DNA of 64,000 nt from NCBI GenBank assembly GCA_964006375.1, contig OZ023265.1, forward strand, positions 154,668,547 through 154,732,546. The letters run 5' to 3'. Within the stretch, counting starts at the first letter, position 1; each line of letters opens with the position of its first letter. Made by a program: the position numbers and the translations under genes. Shown here piece by piece: positions 44,960-56,978 of the stretch. The DNA comes from Tillus elongatus (lineage: Eukaryota; Arthropoda; Insecta; Coleoptera; Cleridae). The notes below the pieces were generated by a model. That model saw only the letters and a list, made by a program, of their open reading frames with translations. It did no database searches and had not been told where the DNA came from.

Positions 44960-46714
44960 CTAACACTAGACTTCTACTTTTTTAAATAATTCTCCGTAAT
45001 TTACGATTCCAAAATTGGAACTTTGAGCACACTAATCAATGAATCGGTCCATTATTACAAATCATATTTTACATTACAACATCATCCTAAAACATTGTTA
45101 TAATTTAATTAACTTAGTAAACCTAGTAAATAACTAAATTTGCTAACAGAACTCAATAAAAATCAGATTAATGATTTACGAAGACGCCTTTGAAAATTGT
45201 TTGATTTTTAAACGTAAGTCAACTGAAAAACAACATGAGAAAGGTTTCTATGGATATAACACCATCGCGACAATTAAGAATACTGGGATTCTTAATTATC
45301 TGAACTATTTGAGATGTATTTAACACGTTGCTTAAAATTTTGTAGTAAATAGTTTGTTTCCTGTTTATTTTAAATATTCAACAATATGTTCAGTAATGAA
45401 GAATATTTTGATATTTTGGAATGTTATACTCGTTCTAAGAGAAATACTGAGGCAGCTGCAAATTCATATAAAAACAGCTACCCAGAAAGACGATAACCAA
45501 ACACCAAAATATTTGGCAGGATAATGACCAATCTATTGAACGACGGTAGCTTCCACGCAAAGAAACTAGCAATGCCTAGAAATGAAGAAAGAAATAATGC
45601 CGTCTTACAGGTTTCAAACGAAAATCCTCCGCAATCTGTTCGGTTTTATGGTCAACAAATTGACATGCCAAAAAGTACGGTAAACCGTGTATTAAAACAA
45701 AGTCATTATCATCCATACAAACCTATAATCGTCAAAGCTTAAATGTTGACGATTACCCTAAGCGACTTCAATTCTGCAGATGGAAACAAGGACAATGTCA
45801 GCAAGATTAAAATTTTTATTTGAAAATAATATGGACTGATTAATCCAGATTTACAAATTGTGGTGTATATAATCGCCATAATAGACATTATTGCGCAAAT
45901 GCAAATACCCATCTAAAGAAAGAAAGACAATTGCAAGATTTGGTATTCATGTTTGGTACGGCTTATTAGGTAAAAAACCGTTATTTTTATTTATAGATTA
46001 GACAGTTAATTTTTAAAAAATTCAGGTAACTTCATTGTGGGCCATTCCTTTTTGAAAATAATTTAACTGGCGAAAGGTATCTTAATCTATTGAGAAATGA
46101 TATCTTACCAACAATTAGAAGAGTTCATGATAATTTAGACGAGACTTGGTACCAACAAGACGGTTGTCCAGCTCACAATGCTAGGATCGTCAAAGAATTT
46201 TTGAACCAAAATTTTAATAATCGTGTCATTTGTAACAATGGGCCGGTACATTGGTGTGCTCGAAGTCCGGATATAACACCCATTTATTTTAATTTTTGGG
46301 GTACTCTGAAGAATGATGTGTATAAATTCGATCCACCACAAAATATCAATGAATTACGAAACAGAATCACAGAAGCTATAAATCATATTAACCAAAACAC
46401 CCTCACCAGAGTTTGCAGGCATGTTTGAAAAAGGTGTATAAAGTGCATTAAACAAAAGGGTTGCCATATTAAACAATTTTCTATTTAGTATATTTTTAAG
46501 TTTCTATTTTATTATTTGTTGGGTTCCGTTTCTAATTGTGTTGTTTTGTGGCATTTAAGTTTATATTTGTTATTGCTGGGTTTTGTTATTAAACTGTTTC
46601 ACATAATATTACCTAGCATTATTAACTAATTAAGTATTGTAAATTAAATCACAATATTTTTTTTATCGTGGATCATTACGGAAAATTATGTAAAAAGTAG
46701 AAGTGTATTGTTAG
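44960..46714 (+). mobile_element. Mariner-superfamily element with ~50-bp TIRs
   Basis: 44960-45010 (CTAACACTAGACTTCTAC, TTTTTTAAATAATTCTCCG, TAATTTACGAT) is inverted at 46665-46714 (ATCGTGGATCATTACGG, AAAATTATGTAAAAAGTAG, AAGTGTATTGTTAG). It encloses the transposase pseudogene 45387-46437. About 1.75 kb. Confidence 0.75.
45387..46437 (+). pseudogene. DUF4817/DDE_3-type transposase pseudogene
   Basis: MFSNEEYFDILECYTRSKRN (DUF4817-like HTH), NSYPERRQPNTKIFGRIMTN, then NDGSFHAKKLAMPRNEERNN. Next are VSNENPPQSVRFYGQQIDMP (45610-45670), VLKQSHYHPYKP and a RLQFCRWKQ segment. The first catalytic block is decayed (region 45830-45890). The second block YQQDGCPAHNARIVKEFL (46150-46205) and third block WCARSPDITPIYFNFWG (46255-46305) are readable, the last with Y for the usual L/D context. 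The C-terminus is NDVYKFDPPQNINELRNRIT. Frame changes near 45480, 45750 and 45990. Younger than the 14175 copy by its long readable stretches. Confidence 0.85.
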
Positions 46715-47820
46715 CGACGTAGCGGATTTGGGCGTACAACACAACTTAAGTATTTTAGTGGGAAAATACATGACCATATGCAAATTTTCGCCGCATATTT
46801 TTGTGCCGATTTTCAAAATACAAAGTACAAAATAAATATTTGTTGATGGGGATCCGCCTTAACAGGGTATTTTAAAGAAATGTTGCACACGTGTTTGACC
46901 TAGGAGAGACTTAACTATATGCGAAAACTAGAGTTTTTAGTTTAATGAAAGATGGAGTTATTAAATAGAAACTATCAGTGAATCACTATCACAACGCACT
47001 CGCTGCAGAACTTTTTGTAGCTCTTTCTTTGCCTTTTCACTTTTTTTTTAAAGTAGGTAAATTTGAACATAATAAAATCATTGAGCTTTCAACAAACCGC
47101 ATCAGTGAATGGATTTTTTTTTCAAAACCCTTTCGCTCGCTTTTTTTTTCGTACGCGCATAATTAATAAGCACTCCTGCTCTTACCAACAAAGAGTATTT
47201 AATATTAGCATGTACTTAAAATTTATTCACGACAGAGGTTGAAAATAAATGAAATTTGTTTTAAAATTGTTAGCGACTGGCCACCGCAGCGAGCAAACAA
47301 AATAACTTAATCCAATTGAGTTTCTCAAAGAGCGAACATAAAGTTGAGTGTACCATCCTCTTGCTCCCCACAATAGTAGTCGCTGCGACTCGAAAGGTCT
47401 GTCACAAGGCAAGTTTATACCTTTTATTAGTTTATTAGATATCTCGTCTAGTGTATCCTTGAATTTTTTGTCTGCTACTTTATATTTCTCCGGTTCGTTT
47501 GCAATCTCAGGTTGCTAATTGTTTCACAAAGCCATGAAATATGACATGAAACCCGAGCAACGAGGTTAGCTTGTTATAAAAAAAAAGGAAGCGCCAAACA
47601 AAAATAGCGATAATATGAGCAGTCAGAGAAATCGGATTTTGTTTGGTATTATATCTATAAGTGACATTAATCTATCTATAAGTATAGAGGATCTACCCAA
47701 TTAAATCTGCAGTGTTGATCACTCTTTTGTTATTGGAACTACAAAGTTAGTTATATCAGCAAACTTGTGTAATTTTTTTTCCATTGATAATGATCAGAGA
47801 AACATGAAAAGAATTGAATG
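46715..47820. other. Unassigned DNA
   Basis: No gene recognised; a family A tail-like CACAACGCACTCGCTGC lies at 46987-47003. Confidence 0.35.
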
Positions 47821-47947
47821 TCGCGTTTTCGAGCTGTCACAAAATATGAGTTTTTTAAAGGCAACTCCTATGTATTATGTGCAGTCGCGTTTTCGAGCTG
47901 TCACAAAATATGAGTTTTTTAAAGGCAACTCCTATGTATTATGTGCA
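47821..47947 (+). repeat. Perfect 64-bp tandem duplication
   Basis: TCGCGTTTTCGAGCTGTCAC...TATGTATTATGTGCAG at 47821-47884 is repeated from 47885 to 47947 without a mismatch. It lies at the 3' end of the minus-strand transposase remnant, so it is probably part of that element's terminal region. Confidence 0.9.
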
Positions 47948-48615
47948 TTTTTAAAGACAGTATTTGGAACAAAAAATATAACTCTGATTACAGGGCAGAC
48001 ATTCGCGCCATTTATCATGGAGGCACCAACACTTTGGAGCATGTTTTTATCCACAAATATCATAGCAGCATGAATACGCGATACTATCTCTTCTTTATGG
48101 ATATCAGCTTCATTATAAACTTTTTCCTCCAAAAAGCCTAAAAAAATTCAACGGATTAAGATCTGGAGATCTAAGAGGTCATGCTATGGTTTCCAATCCA
48201 CTGCTCGGGGAAATTGTAATTCAGTAGATTGCTCGCTTGTATTCCGTGATGGGCTGGGGCACCATCATGTTGGAACCAATAATTTAACCTGTGGGGTAAA
48301 GGCACTTTATCGAGTAATGGTAGAGGTAAATCCTTATTAAAAAATTGAAAGTACATAGAATTAGATCGGTCAGGTAGAATGGGTGGACCAATTACATTGT
48401 TATGTAACAATTCAGCCCAAATCTATAATGACCATCGTCTTTTGAGTGCGAAGTAAGGGTGTCTCCATTGATGTAACCTAAATAGCCTCGACGCAATTGG
48501 CAATTATTTTTCACATTTTTATCAATCTTGGATTTCAATGACAATCGGCCATTTTCCCATTTTAAATTTTGGATTTGTTTTAGTCCCCTGATTAAAGTTC
48601 TAAAAGCACGTGCGT
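47925..48615 (-). pseudogene. Mariner-superfamily transposase pseudogene
   Basis: On the minus strand: WAELLHNNVIGPPILPDR (about 48430-48370), DKVPLPHRLNYW, then the second catalytic block FQHDGAPAHHGIQASNLLNY (48280-48215) and FPEQWIGNHSM. The third block is lost at a frame change (48180-48140). The C-terminus is FLEEKVYNEADIHKEEIVSR, then IHAAMIFVDKNMLQSVGAS. The N-terminal half is beyond recognition. Confidence 0.75.
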
Positions 48616-48627
48616 CAATTTTTGGAG

Positions 48628-48634
<7 letters not shown>

Positions 48635-48699
<65 letters not shown>
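48635..48699. repeat. (TA)n microsatellite
   Basis: About 32 TA units adjoining the 5' side of the minus-strand transposase remnant. Confidence 0.97.
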
Positions 48700-48702
<3 letters not shown>

Positions 48703-50019
48703 ATTGAATAACCAGAAAATATTTAATGTATATTAATATGATTAATTCAAGACAAATAAAACTCTCTGTTTGCGGTCCACCTGCAGTTCAAATTTTAAAT
48801 TGGTATTGTATATACACATAGATAGATGTCTATTTATATTTATAAATTTAGCTTAGTGTTGGTTACTTACACACAAAAAAGTAATCATTATAAATTGCTG
48901 AACAAAACAGTAGTAAATTAAAAAAATACCCATCCAATCTTGACAGTCTTGAAAATACCGCGAACCCATGCGGCATACTCAAAAGATCAACTGGGGAGTT
49001 GGGACCTTGACAGCCTGCAGTTCAATCCTCCAGAGAATTCAAGATCCGAGCGGAAAACTACAAGAATCTTGTCTTATGTCCAAAAACTTGCCCACGTGCC
49101 GGACAGTGCCTAGGAAAATTAACAAGTTACCGGTTACAGGGGAATTGCGGGTGGTGGGTGTTTAAAGAGTACTAAAGATTTTGGCAGAAAGTAATTTCAG
49201 CGGTATTAGATTCACTTAACTTTGACCGGTTTCTAAAAATCGAAGGGTACTAAAGTTTCGCCGGTATCGGAGACACTATTTAATTAGGAAAATTTGCTAT
49301 TAGAAACAGCTCGATAGTCTCCAAACAAAACCATATAAATGTCAATAATGAATTTTCACAACACTAAGATTAGCTGATAATACGAAATAAACGAAATTGT
49401 AACATAACCGAAATATTATATGAGCCCACTGGTGCTACTCGGCCCATAATATCAAAATCAGTCGACTAACCCCGATCTTAAGATGAGGTACGAGGAATTC
49501 TGATCAAATGGGCAACAAGAGTGCTTTGCCCCCGATCGCTGAATCCTTGTCATTAGCTCCGACAAAAATTGCAACCTTGTGCGATATTTCTACGCTAGTT
49601 CCAAATTAAATAGAGAAAGGACGATGTTTGTTTATCGATGTCTCTAGGTTAGTCCTTAATATTCTAGTATATTCCTTCGCTATGAAGAGGTTTATGTATT
49701 CTGCGTGTTTAGAACTAAAATGAACTAAAGTGAGAAAATTTACTGAGTTTTCCCCCGTGTTTGTAACTACGTCGATCGTAAAAGCTGTTAAAATGTTGGA
49801 GTATTAGATCAACAATCAAATAATTATTGCGAGCGGTATAAGTACAGTAAGTACATGTGCTACTGACAACGGTAGGTTGTGAATAAATATCTACACCTTA
49901 GACTTAAGTAATTATAACCTCAAAAGTAAGGAGAGTGAAGTAAAATGGCGGATAAGGTGTCAGAGTGTGATGTTATATGTAGAAAAAAGTAGTTCGGAAG
50001 CCACCGAACCCCATTTTCA
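48700..50019. other. Unassigned DNA
   Basis: No gene or repeat recognised; 48960-49290 and 49430-49600 are GC-richer. Confidence 0.35.
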
Positions 50020-50340
50020 GAAAGACTGGCTCCTGGCCACCGACATTTTCTTTAATTACAAGTCTCCCCTTAAATATTGACTAGTTGGAGAATTCCATGA
50101 CGGTGACGAGGATAGAAGGCTACGTTTTTGCCAGTGGACAATGGGCCATACCAACATTAGGCAAGAAACTGTGTGAACGGCCGAGTCCAACTTCTCTAAA
50201 AAAGAGAGATGTATAATATGAAAAATCATCACTATTGTAGCAGAAGTGTCCCCCAATACCTTGTAAACCATAAATTCAAGAAATACTTAGATAAATTAGA
50301 ATTCCGCTCGTCAAACACATTTCAAAAACTTAGAACTAGA
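50020..50340 (+). pseudogene. Transposase fragment (mariner superfamily)
   Basis: EFHDGDEDRRLRFCQWTMGH (about 50090-50150) matches the segment before the first catalytic block in DUF4817-type transposases. WTAESNFSKKREMYNMKNHH follows with a frame change, the position of the D-E-S/A-x-F block (Asp lost), then VPQYLVNHKFKKYL. About 100 codons remain. Confidence 0.55.
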
Positions 50341-51437
50341 CAACAATTTTCTTCCCTGGTTTTTTTTTGCTTGCGTGTGTGATTTACCAATAGTGTTTTT
50401 TTGTTAAGTTTTTCTACAAAATACATACCTTATAAAGATCCAAGCAAATTAACTTAATTCAAAGGAACATTTTGGCGCTGCTAATACTTTCCTCGGCCAA
50501 CATGCCAAAGTTATTAGTAGAAAAGCGCAGCTTTCTTATTATGTTTGGTGTACCTCGTAATCGATTAAATAATGTATACTCCAGTGTTTGGTATAGTGCT
50601 CGCGGATCTGCAGGAATTATACATAATTGCCGGGATAACGTCTCCAGGAGTCGTGTTGTAAATGTTTTGAGGACATTCGAGCAGATAAGCTTCTCACGTA
50701 ATGGGATTGCGCCAGTTTGCAAGGAATGAAGCAATTGGATCAGTTAATTAATGCTTCATTTTGCTGTTCCGTCAAATTGCGCCAGAAACATAATGTTCTA
50801 CAGACATGTGTAGTTTTAGAACCAGCGTTAAAACAAACAGCTAAACAGCTTTATTAAGATGTCTTACCTTCTTATATGACAAAGGTAATTTTTGTCAACA
50901 ATAAATTATTGGTTGCAGAAATATGCAAGTGACATGCAAAAATTCCGTTATATAGTCTAGGATGAAAAATAGAGTCAGCTAGTGCTTAGCCTAGAAGCAG
51001 CTGTCACGCGAAATGAAAATATAGGAACATTTATAATCCTCATAGTTGAGCCCAACAGCAATACAGAACGCAATAGCTGTTTGATTAATTATCTAGTATT
51101 CCTTAAAAACAACGGGTCAGGAAACTTGTTGCTACCTATGAAGAGCTTTTTGTTTTTTTCCTATTTCGGCAAATGGCATCCGAAAATGTTTTACAAGTTG
51201 TCGTTATTTCTTATTGATATAAACGACAGCGATGGTTTCGGTAGCATTCTGGTACATTTATTATCATTGTTTAAAAATAATAGTCGTGAGTTCTTATTAT
51301 ATTTTAAAACCAGCAAAATTGTGTAACGGAAGGTGGACTATTTATTAGAAAAAGAAAAGTAATATACATGTAATATCAATGTCTAGAAGGTAACGCATAA
51401 ATTCAATTACATTGAAACTTATCATTATTAATAAACA
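50341..51437. other. Unassigned DNA with possible conserved block
   Basis: 50460-50790 is GC-richer, non-repetitive, and open on both strands (85 and 91 codons), which more often marks conserved non-coding DNA than a gene. The 114-codon frame 50982-51326 has no recognisable domain and ordinary AT-rich composition. Confidence 0.35.
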
Positions 51438-53287
51438 TTTCAAAACAGGTCGATTTTTATTGACAAAAACTAACTTTTTGATATAAAAATATCACCCCTA
51501 TCGTCATACCTTTTCAAAGGGTAGCTACCCCTTTGAAATTTTGAAATTGGAGGGTGCGTAGTATGATACAGCTTTTTAAAGCTAATCGAATTCTCTATTC
51601 AACAACACCATTTTTTTTGTAGTAATCAAATAAAGTGAGTAGTGACATTTTTATTATCAGTAACACCTGACACAAGTGAAGCCTGTAAAGAATTACATTT
51701 TCCAGTCTTATGATACTGATATGGTACTTATAATATGATACTTCAATATCTCAAAATCTTTAGACAATGTTCAAAATGTTGAACTTCTTGTACGAAAAGA
51801 ACTCTAGAGGCTTTGTTGTATACTATGTTGTATCTGTAACAATTGACTGATGATAACAATTCTTTGCTGTCTGACATGTGTCATAAAAACTAATCAAGCA
51901 TAAGTTTTATAATTTTCTGCGATACAATCTACAGATAATAGTAATACATTTACGTTTTGGTTGTCGTGCAAAGTGAATACGTAAACTTTTGAACTTTGGC
52001 CTTTTCAAATGAATTATTATATTGTTGGTAAAATGCATTCATCAATAGCTTAAAGAATTGAAGCTCTAATCATGATTGTTGCCTGAGTTCGGATCCTGTC
52101 ACCACTAGATATCCGGCTGTCTATCATCAATCAACAGTGAGTCGAATAAATAACAAATTTCGAGAAATGTGGAAGATTTGCCAAAAACTGGTCGCCGGTC
52201 TATAAGTGAAGAAGTGAAATTAAACGTGTTATTGAGAGTGGAAGTGTCTGACAAATTTAAATTACGTTTCAGACGGCACATAGACTGTTAAAACCTGAAA
52301 AGCTTTATCCTTATAAGATACAGCTTTTGCAGGAGTTATCTCTGATGACGATCCATTAATAGATAAATGTAACCATAACTCTTTGCAAGCATCGAATATT
52401 CTGTTTTCGGACGAACCTACTTTTACACTACGTGGAGAAGTTAACTGTCAAATCTCCAGCTATTGGGAAAGGAAAAATCGAAGATGAATGCGACAGAATT
52501 GCACACAATATCCACAAAAGGTAAATGTTTGGGCGGGAGTTGTTGGCAGTAGCATCATTCGTCCTTACTTTTTTGATGGGACTATAAATGGGCCACGATA
52601 TCTACAATTTTTACAGCAATATATCATTTCGACGTTATTGAACTTATTTCCTGATGGACACAACTCTGGTATGGTAAACCATAATTTGTGGTATCAACAA
52701 GATGGCGTCCCCGCGCATTATGACATTAATGTTCGACAGTATATGGATCAACAATTTCCCAACACATGGATTGGCAGGCGTGGTGAAATCGAGTGGCCAG
52801 CAAGTTCACCTGACCTAACTCCTTTAGATTTTATCTGTGGGGTCATTGGAAGAATGTGGTATTCAAAAGTAAATCAGACTATCGTCGAATGCAAACCAAG
52901 AATTAGAACTGAATGTACCAACATTTTTCCGAACTTCATAAATAGAGTCCGACAATAATTTGTTGGCCGTTTGGGATATTCTCAGGCACAAAAAGGCGGG
53001 TATTTTCAAAATTTGACTAGATAAGACTATGTAATTCTTTATAGGCTTCACTTGTGTTAGATGTTACTGATAATAAAAATGTTATTACTCACTTTATTTT
53101 ATTCCTACAAAAAAATTGTGTTGCTGGATAGAGAATTGGATTAGCTTTAAAAAGTGTATCACACTATCCACCATCCAATTTCAAAATGTTCAAAGCGTAG
53201 CTATCCCTTGAAGAGGTATAACGATAGGGGTGAAAATTTTGTATCAAAAAGTTAATTTTTGAAAATGAAAATCGACCTGTTTTTGAA
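51438..53287 (+). mobile_element. Mariner-superfamily element with ~270-bp TIRs
   Basis: Left arm 51438-51712 and right arm 53022-53287 are inverted copies. Shared blocks are AAAACAGGTCGATTTT, TAACTTTTTGATA, TATCACCCCTATCGTCATAC, AAAGCTAATC(G/C)AATTCTC, CAACAC(A/C)ATTTTTTTGTAG and ACACAAGTGAAGCCT. They enclose a transposase pseudogene. Like 16311-19572 it belongs to the long-TIR type. Confidence 0.85.
52100..52958 (+). pseudogene. DDE_3-type transposase pseudogene
   Basis: 5' part decayed: VYHQSTVSRINNKFREM (about 52130-52170), LPKTGRRSISEEVK-like, LLKPEKLYPYKIQLLQELS-like (52290-52345). The first catalytic block is NILFSDEPTFTLRGEVN (52390-52450). The open 156-codon part (52488-52958) has NCTQYPQKVNVWAGVVGSSI, RPYFFDGTINGPRYLQFL and the second block WYQQDGVPAHYDINVRQYM (52690-52745). 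The third block is EWPASSPDLTPLDF (52795-52835). All three catalytic Asp positions are present. Stops and frameshifts upstream make it inactive as it stands. Confidence 0.88.
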
Positions 53288-53764
53288 TTTTCCTTAAGAA
53301 CGGTCACTTTCAATTTGATTGAATTTATGCCTTATTTTATAGACACAGTGTTTGTTCCTGGCTAATGATCGTTTATTACTTTTGTTTTTCTTACTCAACT
53401 GTATACGTACCTACCTGTTGTAGATAGAGCATTGTTGTAAGAACGTGCAGTTTCCTCACACCAATCTTAAAGATTTATTGTTGAGGCTAAAGAAAGCGTT
53501 TCGCAGGCAATGAGATTTCAGCTAGAAAAAGCGGGCAAAGTTTGTACAGTTACATGCATCAATCATTTTTTGAAACGCTGTGAACGGAGTCTTGTATATA
53601 AGCGACACCCAAGGAAAGTTTACTTTCTGCAACAGCCACTCACTTAACGAATAATATATATTAAACCTGACGTGATGAAAAAGGGCTAGATTTTGCGCTA
53701 TTTTAAAATAGAACAGCGAGATTACTGCATCTTTTTTTTTTCCATTCCAACTCTGCTCATCAAA
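53288..53764. other. Unassigned DNA
   Basis: Nothing recognised. Confidence 0.4.
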
Positions 53765-53835
53765 ACAAGAGTCGTGCAAGTTGTATAGTGTGTGAGGTGT
53801 CCTGGGTTCAATTCCCGGGCTGGCCAACAAGAAGT
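53765..53835 (+). repeat. tRNA-derived remnant (B box)
   Basis: GTGTCCTGGGTTCAATTCCC then GGGCTGGCC is a tRNA T-arm with a perfect B box and a 5-bp stem. The 5' half does not fold as a tRNA, so this is a SINE or tRNA-pseudogene fragment. Confidence 0.5.
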
Positions 53836-54109
53836 TAACCTTATTTTTGAAATTGGGCAAAGTTAATAAAGATTAGGAAACCTTGCGCTATTGATCAAGG
53901 ATGTCATACAGCTATTTGTAAAAAAATATTGACTGCTGAGTAAGTGGTTTGAAGTATTCTATGAAAAATTTGTTTCAATCCTAATCAACGAACTTATAGG
54001 TAAATATTGGACAATTATTAGGATGTAGTCAACCAATTGCAATTTAATGTTGTGTAGCCAATAAAGATTATCAAAGCAAACCAATAATGAAGACTGATTT
54101 CATACCGAC
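53836..54109. other. Unassigned DNA
   Basis: Nothing recognised. Confidence 0.35.
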
Positions 54110-55080
54110 TGTAATCATAACAACCCAAACCAGATGAAGGTGCTGTCAGTGGACATATAACACTTTTTGTAAATACTGGCAGCTTTGAAATCTGTTGTTT
54201 CTGAAAATAACTCAATCCTTACAATGTTCCTATCTAGATCTTCACACCCGTAAGTATTTTGACAATTAGCTAACGCCGGATATAGTGGGATGTTGTATTC
54301 CGTGCAGTTCTGGGTGTGCACACTACTGCCTGGATATGGTAGGTTGTGCCGTACTCTCGTGAATCCAGCTCTACAGAAATCGAGCGTATTAGTGAGATCG
54401 TTGCTCATTAATTTGGTAAGAAGCTTGCATAACAGAGAAGGGCGATTGGTCTGTAACTTTCTATGTTCGTAAAGTTGCCCTTTGAAAAACATGCTGACCT
54501 GAGAAATCTTCCATGCACTGCTAAATATTTTTTTTATTTCGGGCACTTTGGGAAGAATTATAAATGTCTTGGCAGAGCTTCTATTCCAGTTCAGCATCTC
54601 ACTCACCACTTGGTTCTCTGGTAGCCCTACTTTTTCTTATCTCTTTCAATGTCAATCTCATCTCCTGTTGGTTAATTTTGGGATAAGACTCAAAACCGAC
54701 GTTCTGGATCACTCGGTCATTGTCCTCGCTGATGTGACCAGCTTCTGGTACTGACTGACAGCACAGCCTCCGGTAGAAATTCTTGATGATGGTTACAATT
54801 TCGTCTTTTCATCAATTGACACAAGCACACCCTGCGTGTTCCCCCCATCCTGTGTATAGGCAATTTTCTCTCAATTATTTTGGAGTGATGAACCGGTATG
54901 TCCATATTAGCATCAATGCCTTTTTCAATTTTCAGCTCGTTGTGTGCTCTCAAGTCTCTACGAATTGCTCTTTTTACTTTTATGTCAATCGGCGGTACTG
55001 CGGTCGTTTGTGATCTATACACTGTGCTTTGCGAGGAGTCTGATCGTGTCAGACATAAGCTTCGGCTCACCTAGACCTCC
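54110..55080 (-). pseudogene. RTE-clade RT fragment, strongly decayed
   Basis: Minus strand, 5' to 3': IKVKRAIRRDLRAHNELKIE (about 55000-54940) and a CLCQLMKRRNCNHHQEFYRR-like segment, the linker before the RT. Then HISEDN and LTLKEIRKSRATREPSGE (the N-K-A-P-G-E block, decayed, about 54640), then SAWKISQVSMFFKG. Next is TNRPSLLCKLLTKLMSNDLT (the YRPISLL block, about 54460), TLDF, RAGFTR (AGFR block), and CTEYNIPLYPALANCQNTYG (the LAFVDYEKAFD block with its Asp lost). Frames alternate. Different copy and region from the RTE piece at 3398-4296. Confidence 0.7.
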
Positions 55081-55199
55081 AACACTTTTGGTTTTTTCTT
55101 TTGTCAGCTCATCTAAGTATAAGCCTCTGTTCAATCTCGCTGAGGCTAATGGGCTTTATCGTTTTCAATTTTGCAAGAACTGGTAAAATACCACATCGG

Positions 55200-55660
55200 T
55201 TTATTAATTAATGCCCTAACTGATTCTTGGAAGACCGGCAAAAGGGGTCTGTTTTAAGAGTAACAGTTTTGCAAATAAAAGTACCCAGTTCTTAAGACAT
55301 AAATTTGGTAACCTGCAAAATAAATTTGATGCAATATGTGTTTTTGGGAAACCGTATTTGTTACAGAATGTTTGTTTAAAAGTGATTAAACGTGACATTT
55401 AGATTTGCTTTCAATCGCGCAAATGTGGTCCGGATGACGTTGGTTACCTTCCCTGGAAGTTATCCGAACTGCTGCCAAAGTATCGTGGAGAGGATCTATT
55501 GCAAATTAATTTTTGGTAACATTTTAGCAAAATTAAGAGCAATAGCTGTTGAAACAGCACTTAAGACCTTGTAAAACATACTTTTTGCAATATTTGTTTT
55601 ACATAATTTGAATTTGTATCAGAACCTTTGTTTAAAGATCAGAGGTTTTGCGAAGTTCGG
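55200..55660 (+). repeat. Dispersed repeat with internal reiteration
   Basis: The block GCAATAT(T/G)TGTTTTT...GAATGTTTGTTTAAAAGTGATTAA occurs at 55330-55390 and, diverged, at 55585-55645. It is also at 42106-42170. No coding. Confidence 0.5.
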
Positions 55661-56351
55661 TTTATGATGTGCAAAAATTAAGCACAATTTTGTTACTATC
55701 CATCCCTGCACAAGCGTACTATTTTCATTCATCAATTAATAACAAGTTGCTTCAATAGTTAATGTTCAATGCCAGAATTTCGTATTACAAAATCCCCGCA
55801 ATTTTGACGGTAAAATCCGGAACAATGTTTCGTTTAAAAACAAACATTTAATGCAATAAAGACGGAACAATTACAAAATGGATTTGAAACTGAAATCCCA
55901 AACACGAACAAGTCAGGTATTCAATTATGCATAACCGCGATATTACATGTACATTGTGCCAGTAGAGGATGTCATCTGTAATGCGTGTTTCAATTGTTTT
56001 TAGTGCATTCCTGGCGTCGGTCGTGTTGGCCGAGACTCGACCGGTATTGAAACAATGTGGACAACGTTGCTCTGAGGTCGTTAACAACGTATCCCATTTA
56101 ATTGGTTTCCTATTTAATTTAATTAACAATAAGACCGTGCGGTGTATTGTAGATTAATATGGAAGTAGGCGTGTAATGAAAATCAGACAATTGCTTCGAG
56201 TCCTGTCGATCGGAGAATGTGGATTTGATTGGACAGGTTCGAACAATTTTACGGTGAATTGGGTTATACCACTTATGATTGCGCAAGACTGAGATTGGTA
56301 CTTTTAGATTGACATTTAGATTAATAAACAATACAACACAATTATTGGTAC
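55661..56351. other. Unassigned DNA with a small secreted-looking ORF
   Basis: The 62-codon frame 55969-56157 starts MSSVMRVSIVFSAFLASVVL, which would score as a signal peptide with cleavage after LA. Then come 40 residues with three Cys. There is no family I recognise and no transcript signals can be judged. The whole block 55960-56290 is GC-richer and non-repetitive, so conserved non-coding DNA is an equally good explanation. Confidence 0.25.
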
Positions 56352-56363
56352 TTACCAAAGATA

Positions 56364-56575
56364 TGCGCCTCCGTGGCCGTGCGGGAAAGTCGAATCAGAC
56401 TTTCCAATACGGACTCGGGGGACGACGGTTCGAGACTCATCAGCGGTGGGTGATTTTTTAAAATCACTGTCGTCGTTGATATCAAGCTCAAGGTGGAGGG
56501 TAGGTTAGTTTAGATGAGCAAAAAGGGTCAGAACTGTCCTAATTGCCGGTAAGCATCTTACCTTTACCTTTTTTT
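56364..56575 (+). repeat. tRNA(Leu/Ser-type)-derived SINE, fully bounded
   Basis: A 212-bp insertion between perfect 12-bp duplications TTACCAAAGATA (56352-56363 and 56576-56587). It has A box TGGCCGTGCGG and B box GGTTCGAGACT. The 60-odd-bp spacing between boxes points to a type II (long variable arm) tRNA such as Leu or Ser. The body ends GTAAGCATCTTACCTTTACC and T8. A different family from the S1 SINEs. Confidence 0.88.
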
Positions 56576-56587
56576 TTACCAAAGATA

Positions 56588-56970
56588 CATTTTTAAGACA
56601 CCGGACTTCCAGATTAACTCTAAAAGCGAATCTATTTATGATTTGGAATACACTTTCCTGGATGTCAGATATTATATCACAGATTTGTTGCCATGATTAA
56701 TTTTAGTACAGCAAAATTTGGTCAAAAATCTCATAATCTTAAACTTCCATTTATTGTTGTTGTTTATAATTACATTGCAGATTTCTCTAAATTTCATCTG
56801 AATTTTACTACTTATTAAATAAAATATTAACGGATATGACACTAAAGCTAAATCGAGAAAAAGCATATAGCAACGATGCACACTATCGCCATAGTTGTTT
56901 AATTTATTAATCGAAGATATAATTAATAAACTGAAGGAAGAACCATCAGGATGAGAATAAATGAACAGTG
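56588..56970. other. Unassigned AT-rich DNA
   Basis: Nothing recognised. Confidence 0.4.
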
Positions 56971-56978
56971 GTTTAATT

